This document shows, piece after piece, positions 59,941-60,000 of a stretch of DNA of 60,000 nt; within the stretch, counting starts at the first letter, position 1; each line of letters opens with the position of its first letter. The DNA is from Flectobacillus sp. BAB-3569 (lineage in GTDB: Bacteria > Bacteroidota > Bacteroidia > Cytophagales > Spirosomataceae). Location of the stretch: positions 1 through 60,000 of the forward strand of contig NZ_NJFZ01000029.1 in the NCBI RefSeq assembly GCF_002270355.1. The letters run 5' to 3'. The translations under genes were made by a program, and so were the position numbers. Under the pieces are notes generated by a model, which saw only the letters and a list, made by a program, of their open reading frames with translations, searched no databases and was not told the DNA's origin.

Positions 59941-60000
59941 CGGTTAAATCGAAAGGGATTTGACGACAATTTTTGAGATAATGTACTGACGATAAGTTGG

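Overview
The window looks like a chromosomal segment of an aerobic Bacteroidota, most likely Cytophagales (Flectobacillus/Arcicella/Emticicia-like). The reasons are low GC by eye, promoters of the Bacteroidota TTTG-N20-TAnnTTTG type, a type IX secretion sorting tail, lipoproteins ending in SC/GC lipoboxes, a DUF1080/GFO-IDH pair and Bacteroidota-style ECF sigma and LytTR proteins. The genus is an inference. No rRNA or tRNA gene, CRISPR array, prophage or transposase was seen.

Layout. 0-5 kb: an octanucleotide array, a pirin, a frameshifted Crp/Fnr regulator, a two-gene unknown cassette with a PD-(D/E)XK-like protein, YheT-like hydrolase and YigZ. 5-12 kb: RqcH-like ribosome quality-control factor, a sodium/sugar symporter, MiaA, a small secreted protein and a frameshifted acetyltransferase, separated by repeat-rich gaps. 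12-16 kb: a lysine-catabolic group (semialdehyde dehydrogenase, short HglS-type 2-oxoadipate dioxygenase, saccharopine-dehydrogenase-like enzyme). 16-22 kb: two lipoproteins, then an ECF sigma factor overlapping an inner-membrane-anchored protein with a barrel-like C-terminus. 22-30 kb: nitroreductase, ChaN, GNAT, a YgiB/YgiC-like pair, a hairpin-rich putative small RNA, a trypsin-like lipoprotein and a LytTR regulator. 30-35 kb: carbohydrate genes (GFO/IDH/MocA, tandem DUF1080, PfkB kinase) and an M19 dipeptidase. 35.6-37.2 kb: a candidate conflict cassette joining an Mrr/DUF4297-like nuclease and a degenerate uracil-phosphoribosyltransferase-like protein. 37.4-40.7 kb: a GntR/YtrA-controlled ABC operon with a palindromic operator at its front. 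40.8-43.6 kb: tandem paralogues and tiny membrane proteins associated with identical 94-bp inverted-repeat elements. 44-49 kb: PASTA protein, T9SS cargo, two rhodaneses, Lgt and an amphipathic-helix repeat protein. 49-54.5 kb: a murein-peptide use group (NlpC/P60, serine hydrolase, PLP enzyme, dipeptide epimerase). 54.5-57.7 kb: molybdenum cofactor genes (moeA divergent from moaC-mobA) and thiamine pyrophosphokinase. 58-60 kb: tyrS, then tandem strong promoters running off the end, probably towards an rRNA operon.

The intergenic spaces are unusually rich in several families of dispersed, hairpin-forming repeats. Four reading frames are each one base short in an A/T homopolymer, a pattern that suggests uncorrected base-calling errors as much as real pseudogenes.
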